Part shown: piece by piece, positions 10,395-18,762 of the stretch
Position numbering within the stretch: the first letter of the stretch is position 1
Layout of the letters: each line of letters opens with the position of its first letter
Assembly (NCBI GenBank): GCA_029817715.1
Contig: JARUPY010000058.1
Location: 1 to 64,000 of the forward strand
Reading direction: 5' to 3'
Source: Melastoma dodecandrum
Lineage: Eukaryota; Streptophyta; Magnoliopsida; Myrtales; Melastomataceae
DNA length: 64,000 nucleotides
The notes under the pieces: generated by a model
Database searches by the model: none
Told to the model about the DNA's origin: nothing
What the model saw: the letters and a program-made list of their open reading frames with translations, nothing else
Program-made: the position numbers and the translations under genes

Positions 10395-11475
10395 ATGAGC
10401 CTCATGACACAAGCCACCGCGCTGGCCGCGACGGTCGACGCCGTGCGAGCCGATTCCCATAGGACGCTTGCGCCGCCTGCGCCGCTTATCGATCCCTTCG
10501 GCCGGCACATCAGCTACATTCGCGTCTCGGTCACCGATCGCTGCGACTTCCGCTGCGTCTACTGCATGGCCGAGGACATGAAGTTCCTGCCCAAACGCGA
10601 CCTTCTGACCTTGGAGGAGCTGGACCGGCTCTGCACCGCTTTCGTTGCGCGCGGCAACCCGCAAGATCCGCCTGACCGGCGGCGAGCCGCTGGTGCGGCG
10701 CGACCTGATGCGCCTCGTCCGCAGTCTCTCGCGCCACCTCGAGTCCGGCGCGTTGCAGGAGCTGACGCTGACCACCAACGGCTCGCGTCTCGGCCACTTC
10801 GCGCGCGAGCTGGCGGACGCCGGCGTGCGCCGGGTCAACGTCTCGATGGACAGCCGCGAGCCGGACAAGTTCAAGGCGATCACCCGGCGCGGCGACCTTT
10901 CCGTGGTGATGGCCGGCCTCGATGCCGCGCAAGCGGCCGGCCTCGCCGTGAAGATCAACATGGTGGCGTTGCAGGGCGTCAACGATCGCGAGATCGCGCC
11001 GATGATCGAATGGGCGCACGGTCGCGGCATAGACGTTACGCTGATCGAGGTGATGCCGATGGGCGATATCGGCGGCGACCGCACCGACCAGTATCTGCCG
11101 CTCTCCCAGGTGCGCGCGAGGCTCGCGGAGCGATTCACGCTCACCGACCTCGCCTACAAGACGAGCGGCCCCGCCCGCTACGTGAAGGTCGAGGAGACCG
11201 GCGGCCGGCTCGGCTTCATCACGCCGATGACGCACAATTTCTGCGAGTCCTGCAACCGCGTTCGGCTGACCTGCACCGGCACGCTGTACATGTGCCTCGG
11301 CCAGGACGACGCCGCCGATCTGCGCGCGCCGCTGCGCGCTTCGGCGGAGGACGGGCTGCTCGACGAGGCGATCACGCAGGCCATCGCGCGCAAGCCGAAA
11401 GGCCACGATTTCATCATCGACCGCGGCGTGGGGCGGCCGGCGGTCGGGCGACATATGAGCGTGACGGGCGGCTGA
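10395..11475 (+). pseudogene. moaA: GTP 3',8-cyclase MoaA (one frameshift)
   Basis: MoaA is a radical SAM enzyme that starts molybdenum cofactor synthesis by converting GTP to 3',8-cyclo-GTP, which MoaC turns into cPMP. The N-terminal frame has [17 protein letters not shown], the C-x3-C-x2-C cluster motif. The second frame starts with [16 protein letters not shown] and includes the C-terminal cluster cysteines in [14 protein letters not shown]. It ends with the expected MSVTGG tail. The frames join if one A is removed at 10656-10657. Two starts are possible, ATG at 10395 or 10404. Length about 360 residues, as usual. The last 34 bases recur beyond kup (see 13581-13614). Confidence 0.88.
11435..11468 (+). 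repeat. 34-bp direct repeat, copy 1 (end of moaA)
   Basis: This segment encodes the [12 protein letters not shown] tail of MoaA. A copy identical at 32 of 34 positions lies in the same orientation at 13581-13614, on the far side of kup. The pair therefore flanks the kup gene. Confidence 0.75.
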
Positions 11476-11517
11476 CCACATCCTCAAGGACAAGCATTCC
11501 GCGGGTCGCCATCGCGC

Positions 11518-13479
11518 CTAGATCTTGAACTCGACCCCGATCTCCATGATTTGCTTGGTCGGGATATTGAAATAATCCCCGGCTCTTTGGGCGTTGTGGT
11601 GCATGAGAGCAAAGATCGCTTCCCGCCAGCGCGCCATCCCGTGGCGTAGGCCGCCCGGGATGATCGTCTCGTGGCCGCAATAGTAGGTGATCCGGTCGAG
11701 ATCGCAGGCGGCGATCTGCCCGCGCGCGAGCGCAACGGCCAGCCCATCCGGCACATCCGGGTTCTCCATGAAGCCGAAGCGCAAAGCCACACGCGTGAGA
11801 TCGTCGGAGATCGGTCCGACCCTGGCTCGATCCTCGACCGGAACCCGCGGGGTCTCGGCCATCTCGACCCCGACCAGCAGCACCTTGTCGTGGAGGACCC
11901 GGTTGAGGGCAAGATTCTGCGAGAGAGCCAGCGGAATGCCGCCTTTGGTCAAGCGTCCGAGAACGACGGCGGTGCCGGGAAGCCGGTACGGCGGATCGGC
12001 TTTTACGGCGCCGAGGAAGTCCCTGATCGACTGGCGGACCTCGAGACGCACCTGGTACATCACCTCCTCGCCCCGTCGCCACGTGAGCATCAGGAACGCG
12101 ATGGTGATCGAGATGAGCAGCGGAAACCAGCCGCCGTCGAGCAGCTTCGTCGATGTCGAGGCGAAGAAGAGGAGGTCCACCGCGAGCAGGCTGCCGTTCA
12201 CCGCGTAGACGAGCACGCGGTTGTGCTTCCAGTGCAGGGCGACGAACGTCGCGAGCAGGGTGGTGATCACCATCAGCAGCGACACGGCGATGCCGTAGGC
12301 GCCCGCCAGCGCCTCGGAAGACCGGAAGCCGATGACGGCGACGAGCGTCCCGATCGCGAGCAGCCAGTTGACCAAGGGGACGTAGATCTGCCCGATCTCG
12401 TGGCCGGCGGTGTGGACGATCTCCATGCGCGGCAGAAAGCCCAGCTGAACCGCCTGTTGGGTGAGCGAGTAAGCGCCGGAGATGACGGCCTGGGCGGCGA
12501 TGATCGTTGCCGCCGTCGCCAGCACCAGGATCGGGACGTGCGCCCATTCCGGCGCGAGCCGGTAGAAGGAATTGTCGATCGCCGCAGGGTCGGCGAGGAG
12601 CAGGCCGCCTTGCCCGAAATAATTGAGGGTCAGGCACGGCAACGCCACCGCGAACCAGGCGGCGCGGATCGGGAACGGGCCGAAATGGCCCATGTCCGCA
12701 TAGAACGCCTCGCCGCCGGTGACCGCGAGGAAGGCGCCGCCGATCACGGTCAGAGCCAGCGGTCCCGCGTGCCAAAGGTAGCTGATCGCCGGCCACGGGC
12801 TCAGCGCGGCGAGGATCGCCGGGCCGCGCGCGATCCCGACGAGCCCGATCAGACCGATCGTGATGAACCAGACGAGCATCACCGGCCCGAAGATGCGGCC
12901 GATGAAGCCGGTGCCCTTCTTCTGCACGGCGAACAGGCCGACGAGAATTACGACCGTTGCCGGCACGATCACCGGCCCAAGCTTCGGGGCGTAGACCTTG
13001 ATGCCTTCGAGCGCGCTGAGCACCGAGATGGCCGGCGTGATCGTTCCGTCCCCGTAGAGAAGGGTCGCGCCGATCAATCCGACGACGACCAGGACGGCGC
13101 GGCTACGGCTCTGCCGCGCGCGCTTTGGGCTCACGAGGGCCAGCAGAGCCAGGATGCCGCCTTCGCCGTGGTTGTCGGCTCGCATGATCAGGATCGCGTA
13201 TTTGATCGAGATGACGACGATCAGCGCCCAGAAAACGAGCGAGACGATCCCGGTGACGGCGACGGGATCGACCGCCTTGCCGGCCGGCGTCGCCGACGAG
13301 ACGGCGACCTGCAGCGCGTAAAGCGGGCTGGTGCCGATATCGCCGAATACGATGCCCATGCAGGCGAGCGCGGCGGCCGGCCACGCTCGTCGATGGGGCG
13401 CAGACACCTCTTTCGCGGCGATCGTGGTCACGCGGTCTTCCGATTCTGCGCACGGGTGCCGGGATGCATCGTGCGTCAT
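11518..13479 (-). CDS. kup: Kup-type potassium transporter
   Basis: Kup (HAK/KUP family) takes up K+ across the inner membrane, probably as K+/H+ symport. The 653-residue protein has a short N-terminal tail and then [16 protein letters not shown] at residues 41-56, the family hallmark. About twelve hydrophobic segments follow, with [13 protein letters not shown] in the middle and a soluble C-terminal part of about 200 residues. Length is close to the usual 620-650. The ATG at 13479 is the longest start; a start some 15-25 codons later would also keep the whole family domain. It is convergent with moaA and flanked by 34-bp repeats, which suggests that it was inserted here as a unit. Confidence 0.92.
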   Translation of the reverse strand: MTHDASRHPCAESEDRVTTIAAKEVSAPHRRAWPAAALACMGIVFGDIGTSPLYALQVAVSSATPAGKAVDPVAVTGIVSLVFWALIVVISIKYAILIMRADNHGEGGILALLALVSPKRARQSRSRAVLVVVGLIGATLLYGDGTITPAISVLSALEGIKVYAPKLGPVIVPATVVILVGLFAVQKKGTGFIGRIFGPVMLVWFITIGLIGLVGIARGPAILAALSPWPAISYLWHAGPLALTVIGGAFLAVTGGEAFYADMGHFGPFPIRAAWFAVALPCLTLNYFGQGGLLLADPAAIDNSFYRLAPEWAHVPILVLATAATIIAAQAVISGAYSLTQQAVQLGFLPRMEIVHTAGHEIGQIYVPLVNWLLAIGTLVAVIGFRSSEALAGAYGIAVSLLMVITTLLATFVALHWKHNRVLVYAVNGSLLAVDLLFFASTSTKLLDGGWFPLLISITIAFLMLTWRRGEEVMYQVRLEVRQSIRDFLGAVKADPPYRLPGTAVVLGRLTKGGIPLALSQNLALNRVLHDKVLLVGVEMAETPRVPVEDRARVGPISDDLTRVALRFGFMENPDVPDGLAVALARGQIAACDLDRITYYCGHETIIPGGLRHGMARWREAIFALMHHNAQRAGDYFNIPTKQIMEIGVEFKI

Positions 13480-13580
13480 CGCTACCGCGAGAGTGGAATG
13501 GGGTTTCGGTTTTGCACAAGAAGACAGAACGACGGATGTCCGCGCGGCACGGAGCCGGCGTCCCCGCTCCAGCGACGGCG

Positions 13581-13614
13581 GGCCGGCGGTCTGGCGAGAT
13601 ATGAGCGTGACGGG
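13581..13614 (+). repeat. 34-bp direct repeat, copy 2 (moaA-end remnant)
   Basis: The sequence GGCCGGCGGTCTGGCGAGAT and the following 14 bases match the 3' end of moaA at 32 of 34 positions and still read as a MoaA-like M-S-V-T-G tail, but no moaA gene precedes it. It lies upstream of kup, between kup and the DUF302 gene. Confidence 0.7.
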
Positions 13615-13656
13615 GGTAGCTTCAGCCCTTGATCGCCGCGTCGGCTTCCGGCTCAG

Positions 13657-14157
13657 TCAGGCAGCCGTCCCGGAAATCGCCTCGGCAAGCGCGGTGAGCT
13701 TCCGGTCGAGATTCTGCGCGGCCTCCTCGACTGCCGCGTTGCCGAGCCCCCGCATCGCCGTCGACGGCAGGTCGTAGCGCACGACGACCTTGGCACCCGG
13801 CCGCTGTTCGATGGCGAGGCGGATCGGGACGTAGAGGCCGACGCCGATGTCGTGGCAGAGCATCGTGCGGGCGATCAGCGGATTTCCGAGCACATAGAGC
13901 ATCGAGCGCCCCTCGATGCCGAACTTGCCGATCCAGCGCCCGTGGTCGATTCGCATGAACCGCATGAAGCCGCTCGTCGCCTCCTGCGCCTTGAAGATGG
14001 CTTCGAACTGCGCGGCATCGACGGCTTCGTCCATGGCAGCTGCAAGGGCGTCGGCATCGACGCTTCCCGTGGCCGCCTCGAACGCATCTACGACCGCCTC
14101 GAAGCTGCGCTCGCTTTCGTGGATCCTATGCTCCACGACCATCTGTGACTTGGTCAT
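13657..14157 (-). CDS. DUF302 domain-containing protein
   Basis: The 166-residue protein belongs to the DUF302 family, whose members form a compact alpha/beta domain and are often found near stress or redox genes; their function is unknown. The family core is at about residues 80-140: NPLIARTMLCHDIGVGLYVP followed by IRLAIEQRPGAKVVVRYDLP. I placed the start at the ATG at 14157, which reads MTKSQMVVEHRI and has AAAGGG upstream; longer frames to 14352 run through the palindromic operator and are unlikely. It is divergent from the MarR gene, and the shared region holds the palindromes, so it is probably controlled by that MarR protein. Confidence 0.75.
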   Translation of the reverse strand: MTKSQMVVEHRIHESERSFEAVVDAFEAATGSVDADALAAAMDEAVDAAQFEAIFKAQEATSGFMRFMRIDHGRWIGKFGIEGRSMLYVLGNPLIARTMLCHDIGVGLYVPIRLAIEQRPGAKVVVRYDLPSTAMRGLGNAAVEEAAQNLDRKLTALAEAISGTAA

Positions 14158-14184
14158 CACCAGCCCTTTCGATCGCCAACTATC

Positions 14185-14194
14185 GGCATATGCC
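14185..14194. promoter_or_regulatory. Secondary half-site of MarR-type operator
   Basis: The ten-base palindrome GGCATATGCC repeats the centre of the large palindrome at 14198-14223, with centres 21 bases (two helix turns) apart. This is what side-by-side binding of two regulator dimers would need. Confidence 0.55.
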
Positions 14195-14197
14195 CTA

Positions 14198-14223
14198 TTT
14201 ACATCGGCATATGCCGATGTAAA
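14198..14223. promoter_or_regulatory. 26-bp perfect palindrome, probable MarR operator
   Basis: TTTACATCGGCAT is followed directly by its exact reverse complement ATGCCGATGTAAA. It lies 41 bases upstream of the DUF302 start and 68 bases upstream of the MarR start, in the divergent promoter region. MarR dimers bind such palindromes of about 16-24 bases. The assignment to the adjacent MarR protein is inference from position. Confidence 0.75.
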
Positions 14224-14290
14224 GCCCGGCTTCCGCATTCGCCCTCCCGTTTGCGCGGCTGGATGCAAGCTCGTAGCTAGAGAGTCACTC

Positions 14291-14746
14291 ATGTCGAAGG
14301 CTCCCGATCCACCCCGCTGCAGCGCAACCCTCTTGCGGAAGGCCTCTCGCAAGCTGACGCAGCTCTACGATGCGGCTCTGGTCGAGGAAGGGCTGACGTC
14401 GACGCAATTCGCGCTTCTCGTCGAGATCGGCCGGCACGCGGAAACGCCGCCGACGTTGACGCAGCTGGCTGAGCTCATGGTCATGGATCGCTCGGGGCTC
14501 GGTCACGGCCTGCGGCCACTGGAGCGCGACGGCCTCATCGTTTTGCGCGAAGGGGCGGCGGACCGCCGACAGCGCCGCATCGCGCTGACCGCCGCCGGCC
14601 GCGCGAAGCTGCAGCGGGCGGAGCGGCTGTGGAGCAGGGCGGAAGGCCATATGAAGACGGTGCTCGGCGCCTCGGCGCTCGCCAAACTCCACAAGCGCCT
14701 GGCCGCGATCGCTCACGACGCGCGCCTGTCGCCGACAGAGCTGTGA
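14291..14746 (+). CDS. MarR-family transcriptional regulator
   Basis: The 151-residue winged-helix protein is a likely repressor. The HTH region spans about residues 33-95: STQFALLVEIGRH, then TLTQLAELMVMDRSGLGHGL as recognition helices, and LIVLREGAADRRQRRIALT as the wing with the conserved D-x-R motif. The start ATG at 14291 is supported by family length. The oxidoreductase gene begins four bases after its stop, so they form an operon, and the DUF302 gene is divergent. With the palindromes at 14185-14223 this suggests autoregulation and release by a small electrophile or quinone, as known for other MarR proteins next to quinone reductases; the ligand is inferred. Confidence 0.87.
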   Translation: MSKAPDPPRCSATLLRKASRKLTQLYDAALVEEGLTSTQFALLVEIGRHAETPPTLTQLAELMVMDRSGLGHGLRPLERDGLIVLREGAADRRQRRIALTAAGRAKLQRAERLWSRAEGHMKTVLGASALAKLHKRLAAIAHDARLSPTEL

Positions 14747-14750
14747 ACGC

Positions 14751-15748
14751 ATGCGCGCCTTTGTCCTCGAGCGATACCGACGCGCGCCGCACCTGATCGA
14801 GATGCCGGAGCCGGCGCTCGACGCAGGCGACGTGCTCGTCGAGGTGCATGCCGCCGGCGTCAACCCGCTCGATCTCAAGATCGCCGCCGGCGAGCTGAAA
14901 TTCGTGCTGCCCTTCCGCCTGCCGGTCGTGCTCGGCAACGAGGTGGCCGGCATCGTCGCCCGCATCGGTCCCGGCGTCACCCGTTTTGCGCCCGGCGACG
15001 CGGTCTTCGCGCGTACGGAGAAGCTGCGCATGGGCGGTTTTCGCCGAGCGGATCGCGATCCACGAGGACGCGCTCGCCATGAAGCCGGAAAGCCTGAGCA
15101 TGGCTGAGGCGGCGTCGGTGCCGCTCGTCGCGCTCACCGCCTGGCAGGCCTTCGTAGAGCGCGCGCACCTGAAGGCCGGGCAGAAGGTGCTGATCCAGGC
15201 AGGTTCCGGCGGCGTTGGCACTATCGCGATCCAGCTCGCCAAGCACCTCGGCGCCTTCGTCGCGACGACGACCAGCGGACGCAATGCCGAGCTGGTGAAG
15301 AGCCTCGGCGCCGACTGTGTGATCGACTACACGCGCGAGGACTTTTCCGCCGTGCTATCGGACTACGATCTCGTGCTCGACGGGTTCGGCGGCGCGATCC
15401 TCGACAAGTCGCTGCGCGTCCTCAAGCCCGGCGGGCTCGCCATCGGCATCGCCGGGCCGCCCGACCCGGGGCTGGCCGAGGTAGTACCGGTGAGCTGGCC
15501 GCTGCGCCTCGCGCTACGCGCGCTCAGCTTCCGCGTGCGCCGGGCGGCCGCGCGACGCGGCGTGGCCTATTCGTTCCTTTTCATGCGCCCCGACGGCGCC
15601 ACGCTCGGCGAGATCGGCCGCCTGTTCGACGCCGGCACCTTGCGGCCCGTGCTCGACAAGGTTTTTTCCGTTCGAGGCGACGAGCGAGGCGCTGGCGCAT
15701 GTCGCGACGGGCCGGGCGAGGGGCAAGGTGGTCGTCGCGGTGCGGTGA
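14751..15748 (+). pseudogene. Zinc-type alcohol dehydrogenase/quinone oxidoreductase (two frameshifts)
   Basis: This is a medium-chain dehydrogenase/reductase of the NADPH:quinone oxidoreductase type, about 331 residues. The N-terminal GroES-like domain has VEVHAAGVNPLDLKIAAGE and VLGNEVAGIVARIGPGV. The cofactor domain has LIQAGSGGVGTIAIQLAKHL, the G-x-G-x-x-G nucleotide-binding loop, and VIDYTREDF. The usual zinc-ligand cysteines are absent, as in quinone reductases. The frame breaks at the T run 15038-15041 and again at the T run 15662-15667; in both places one extra T explains it. The corrected end is the TGA at 15746-15748, which abuts the convergent PAS-LuxR gene. Co-transcribed with the MarR gene. 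Confidence 0.83.
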
Positions 15749-17257
15749 TCACCGTCCGCGTCCCGTGACGCCGCGCTCGCGCGCCCAGACGACGAGCTTG
15801 GCGCGGCTCGAGACGCCGGTCTTCTTGTAGAGGCTCGTCACGTGGTTGCGCACGGTGTTGCGCGAGACGCCGAGCTCGGTGCCGATGGCGGCATCGTCGA
15901 GGCCCTGGCAGACGAGGCCGAGCACCTCGCGGGCGCGCGGCGGCAGGTCGGCCAGCGCCACGCTGTCGTCGCGCTCCCCCTCGGGTCGGCGCATGCGCGC
16001 GAGCTTGTCGAGCACGACGTCGGTGAACCAGTGGGTGTCCTTCATCACCGCGGCGATCGCCTGCGCGACCTCGGTGTGCGAGCGGTTCCGCTCGGCGATG
16101 TTCTGCGCGACGATCAGCACGCAGCGCTTGCCGTTGATCTCGACGGCCTCCGCCGAGACGAGGCATTCGAGCTGGCCGCCGGCCTTGGTGTGCAGCGGCA
16201 GCACCAGGCCGCGGGCGCGTCCGTCGCGTTTCAGCAGGGTTTCGAGCTCGGTGCCGGTCGAGGCGTCGGCCCAGAGCGGCAGGTCGCCGGCGTCCTTGCC
16301 GACCGTCTCGGCGGCGGAAAAGCCGGTCTCCTGCTCGAAGGCTTCGTTGACCAGCAGGATGTTGCAGCGCTCGCGCAGCGCCACGAGGCTCGGCGCGGGG
16401 GCGAGCCGGAAGGCGATCTCGAAGCGCGCCTCGCTCTCCTTCAGGGCGGCCTCGGCCTGGCGGCGGTCGTCGAGGTCGGCGAAGGTGAACAGCATGCAGG
16501 CCGTCTCGCCGATGACGATCGGCTGGCCGGCGACGATCACCCCCTTGTCGCCGCCGTGCGGGAGCTGCAGCAGCGCCTCCATCTGCGGGATGGTGCGGCC
16601 GGCCTTCAGCCGCTCGATCGCCAATTCGCGGCGCGCGGCGCCTTCCAGCACGTCGACCTCGTAGATCGAGCGGCCGGTGACATCGTCCTCGTCGTAGCCG
16701 GTCATCTCGTAGAAGCCGGAGTTGGCGCGCAGGAACCGCAGGTCGTCGAGGCGCAGGATCGCGGCGGGCGCCGGATTGGCGCGGAAATATTGCTCGAAGC
16801 GCGCCTCGGCGTCGTAGCGCTCGGTCTCGTCGTCGAGGATCAGGACGAACGCCTCGGCGCGGCCGTCGTCGTCGCGCAGCACCAGCGAGCGGATGCGGTA
16901 GGTCCAATGCCGCTTGTTCGAGCCGTGCGGATTGACGTCGACGATCGTCTCGTCGAGCGGATCGCCCGACACCAGGCGCTCCATCGGCGAGCGGCCGTCG
17001 CGGGTGCCGGGGCTGCCCTCGCGGTAGCGCAGGTCGAAGCGGCCGGCGTATTCGTCGACCGTGGCGCCGAGCGCCTCGACCGTCTCGATCCCGTGCATCT
17101 GCAGCGCATAGGGGTTCGCCCACAGGATGCGGCGATGGGTGTCGAGGAGGATGACGCCGTCGCTCATGCCGGCAACGATCTCGCGAAGATGCCGCGAGCT
17201 CGTCTTGAGGCTCGAGGCGTCGGCTTGGGGGTGCGGCGGCGGGGCTGTGCGGGTCAT
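15749..17257 (-). CDS. Triple-PAS sensor with LuxR-type DNA-binding domain
   Basis: The 502-residue cytoplasmic protein has three PAS domains and a C-terminal LuxR/FixJ helix-turn-helix. PAS1 lies at about residues 22-145 (GVILLDTHRRILWANPYALQ), PAS2 at about 150-275 (NPAPAAILRLDDLRFLRANS, with YDEDDVTGRS), and PAS3 at about 280-400 (LAPAPSLVALRERCNILLVN). The HTH is at about 438-497: LPPRAREVLGLVCQGLDDAA and SRNTVRNHVTSLYKKTGVSS. No histidine kinase or receiver domain is present, so it probably senses a ligand or redox state directly and regulates genes itself. The targets are unknown. It has no membrane segments and ends next to the convergent oxidoreductase gene. Confidence 0.85.
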   Translation of the reverse strand: MTRTAPPPHPQADASSLKTSSRHLREIVAGMSDGVILLDTHRRILWANPYALQMHGIETVEALGATVDEYAGRFDLRYREGSPGTRDGRSPMERLVSGDPLDETIVDVNPHGSNKRHWTYRIRSLVLRDDDGRAEAFVLILDDETERYDAEARFEQYFRANPAPAAILRLDDLRFLRANSGFYEMTGYDEDDVTGRSIYEVDVLEGAARRELAIERLKAGRTIPQMEALLQLPHGGDKGVIVAGQPIVIGETACMLFTFADLDDRRQAEAALKESEARFEIAFRLAPAPSLVALRERCNILLVNEAFEQETGFSAAETVGKDAGDLPLWADASTGTELETLLKRDGRARGLVLPLHTKAGGQLECLVSAEAVEINGKRCVLIVAQNIAERNRSHTEVAQAIAAVMKDTHWFTDVVLDKLARMRRPEGERDDSVALADLPPRAREVLGLVCQGLDDAAIGTELGVSRNTVRNHVTSLYKKTGVSSRAKLVVWARERGVTGRGR

Positions 17258-17321
17258 CGGGCCGTCGGGCTGATGGCCCCGCAGCCTTAGCGCCGCCGCC
17301 GCGTGCGCTCAATCGAGCCGG

Positions 17322-17507
17322 TCACAGATGCTTGTGCAGGAAGCGGCCGACGGCGGTCGACTTGTGGCCGCCGACGTAGTGCGAGCCCTTGCCGTGCGGT
17401 CCGTGGCCGCCGACGCGGTGCGAGCCGACGCGCCCCGCCGCCTCGCCGGCGACGCCCGATGCGAGAACCAGCGTCGCGGCGAGGGCGAGGGAGAGAATGC
17501 TCTTCAT
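17322..17507 (-). CDS. Small secreted Gly/His-rich protein
   Basis: The 61-residue protein has a clear signal peptide (MKSILSLALAATLVLASGVA) and a mature part of about 38 residues rich in Gly and His, with HRVGGHGPHGKGSHYVGGHK near the middle. Clustered histidines could bind metal ions such as nickel, zinc or copper, but no named family is recognised and this is inference. The start has GGAGG (in GGGAGGCGCACATG) upstream. It follows the GlsB-type gene by 11 bases on the same strand, so the two may be co-transcribed as an envelope-stress pair. Confidence 0.6.
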   Translation of the reverse strand: MKSILSLALAATLVLASGVAGEAAGRVGSHRVGGHGPHGKGSHYVGGHKSTAVGRFLHKHL

Positions 17508-17518
17508 GTGCGCCTCCC

Positions 17519-17782
17519 TCAGATGCGGCTGCCGCGGGCGCCGATGAGCAGGTGGTAGACGAGCAGGACGACGATCGCGCCGACGACGGCGACGAGCATG
17601 CTGTAGAGGTTGAGCCCGGTGACGGGCGCGGCGCCGAACAGCGTGAACAGGTAGCCGCCGACGAAGGCGCCGACGATGCCGAGCACGATGTCGACGATGA
17701 GACCTTCACCGCTCTTGTTGACGACCTGGCTGGCGATGAAGCCGGCGATCAGGCCGAGGACGATCCAGGCGAGTATGGACAT
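17519..17782 (-). CDS. GlsB/YeaQ/YmgE-family membrane protein
   Basis: The 87-residue protein has three predicted membrane helices, with the glycine-rich pattern of the family (formerly transglycosylase-associated protein): SILAWIVLGLIAGFIAS near the start, IVDIVLGIVGAFVGGYLF in the middle and SMLVAVVGAIVVLLVYHLL at the end. Family members are often induced by acid, salt or stationary phase; their molecular role is unknown. The start has GGGAGCAAACCCC upstream. It is probably transcribed together with the Gly/His-rich gene that follows. Confidence 0.85.
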   Translation of the reverse strand: MSILAWIVLGLIAGFIASQVVNKSGEGLIVDIVLGIVGAFVGGYLFTLFGAAPVTGLNLYSMLVAVVGAIVVLLVYHLLIGARGSRI

Positions 17783-17928
17783 GGGGTTTGCTCCCGAGGT
17801 TTTGTGGGGCGGCCGGAGGGACGCGCCTCGGGAGGTGACGTGTGGGGAAGGGCGCCTTCTTTCAACGCGACGCGGGCGGCGGACCGGGCGGAGGCTAGTG
17901 TCGGTGCACTAGTCTGCACTGTCGTCAA

Positions 17929-18434
17929 ATGTTGTGCACACGCCGCTCGGCCATGCGATCGGGCCCGGTCCACGGCGGCAAGGTCTTGGTCGAGGGCTGC
18001 TGCACCGGAACCGCGCCGATCGTCGGCATCTTCGCCGCGGGCCTGATGCGCGCCGCCTTCCAGTTCGCGGTCGACTTCGCCCGCCGCGAGACGCGCGGCG
18101 GCGTGCCGATCATCGAGCACCAGGCCGTCGGCTACGCGCTCGCCGACGCCAAGGGCGCCCTGGAGGCGGCGCGCTCTCTGAGCCTGTGGGCCGCCTGGGC
18201 CGTCGACACCCAGGCCCCCGACGCGCTGGAGCTGGCTCTGCACGCCAAGGTCTTTGGCTCGGAGGCAGCGGTCCGGGTCATCGCCGACCTCATGCGCGTG
18301 GTGGGGATCGACAGCTACGACAACGAGCTGCCGCTCGGGCGTCTCCTGCAGGACGCGCTGGTGCTACCGCTGTTCGACGCCGGCAGTTGCATGGGTTGTT
18401 GAAAGCGGAGGGGTACGGGGCTGCGGCGGGGTGA
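17929..18434 (+). pseudogene. Acyl-CoA dehydrogenase remnant (C-terminal part only)
   Basis: Only the C-terminal helical domain of an acyl-CoA dehydrogenase is left: GTAPIVGIFAAGLMRAAFQF, then FARRETRGGVPIIEHQAVGY and LADAKGALEAARSLSLWAAW. The family needs about 380-400 residues; the 200 or so before this point, with most of the FAD and substrate site, are missing. Near the end the normal frame runs into a stop at 18400-18402, while the adjacent frame gives RRRQLHGLLKAEGY; a stretch of several codons seems deleted in between. Loss of both ends is better explained by genuine decay than by base error. The AT-rich islet begins just after it. Confidence 0.75.
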
Positions 18435-18762
18435 GCTTGCTCCCTCTAAGCTCTGTTTCTCTCGTCGTGACGCCCGGCCTGGTACATGCGAGCTGAAGGA
18501 GGGTTTCTCCGCCCTCGCTTTAGGCGCATTGAGAGACTGACCAGATTGTTGCAGATTGAAGTGGGAGGGGTCGACGACCCGACATTCGCGATCTGGAGAC
18601 ATTTCGCAATTTTAGGGATTGACTCTGACGCATAGCGCCACTAGGTTGTCCGACTGTTGGTCGCTAAACCCGACTGATATGACTGGCAGGAGGTAGCGTT
18701 CAAGCGATACCACTCTGCAGTTAATTCGAAGCCCGCGCGAAAGCGCGGGCTTTGTCGCATTT
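18435..18762. other. Intergenic region before the DUF3800 gene
   Basis: No protein gene or tRNA is visible. Base composition falls towards AT from about 18,600. The only clear structure is the strong hairpin at 18729-18753, just before the DUF3800 gene. Confidence 0.5.
18729..18753 (+). terminator. Rho-independent-type hairpin before the DUF3800 gene
   Basis: The stem GCCCGCGC / GCGCGGGC with the loop GAAA is extended by AA/TT at its base and followed by TTTG. It lies ten bases before the DUF3800 start codon at 18763. It may end transcription coming from the remnant side or be a transcript-leader structure of the DUF3800 gene. Confidence 0.6.

Noticed and set aside
11671..13632. Long plus-strand open frame (653 codons) opposite kup
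   Set aside because: It mirrors the kup coding region and has a composition of Arg, Glu, Asp and Gly typical of antisense frames in GC-rich genes. Kup on the minus strand has all family motifs.
15842..17290. Plus-strand open frame opposite the PAS-LuxR gene
   Set aside because: The minus strand encodes three PAS domains and a LuxR HTH; the plus frame has no family features.
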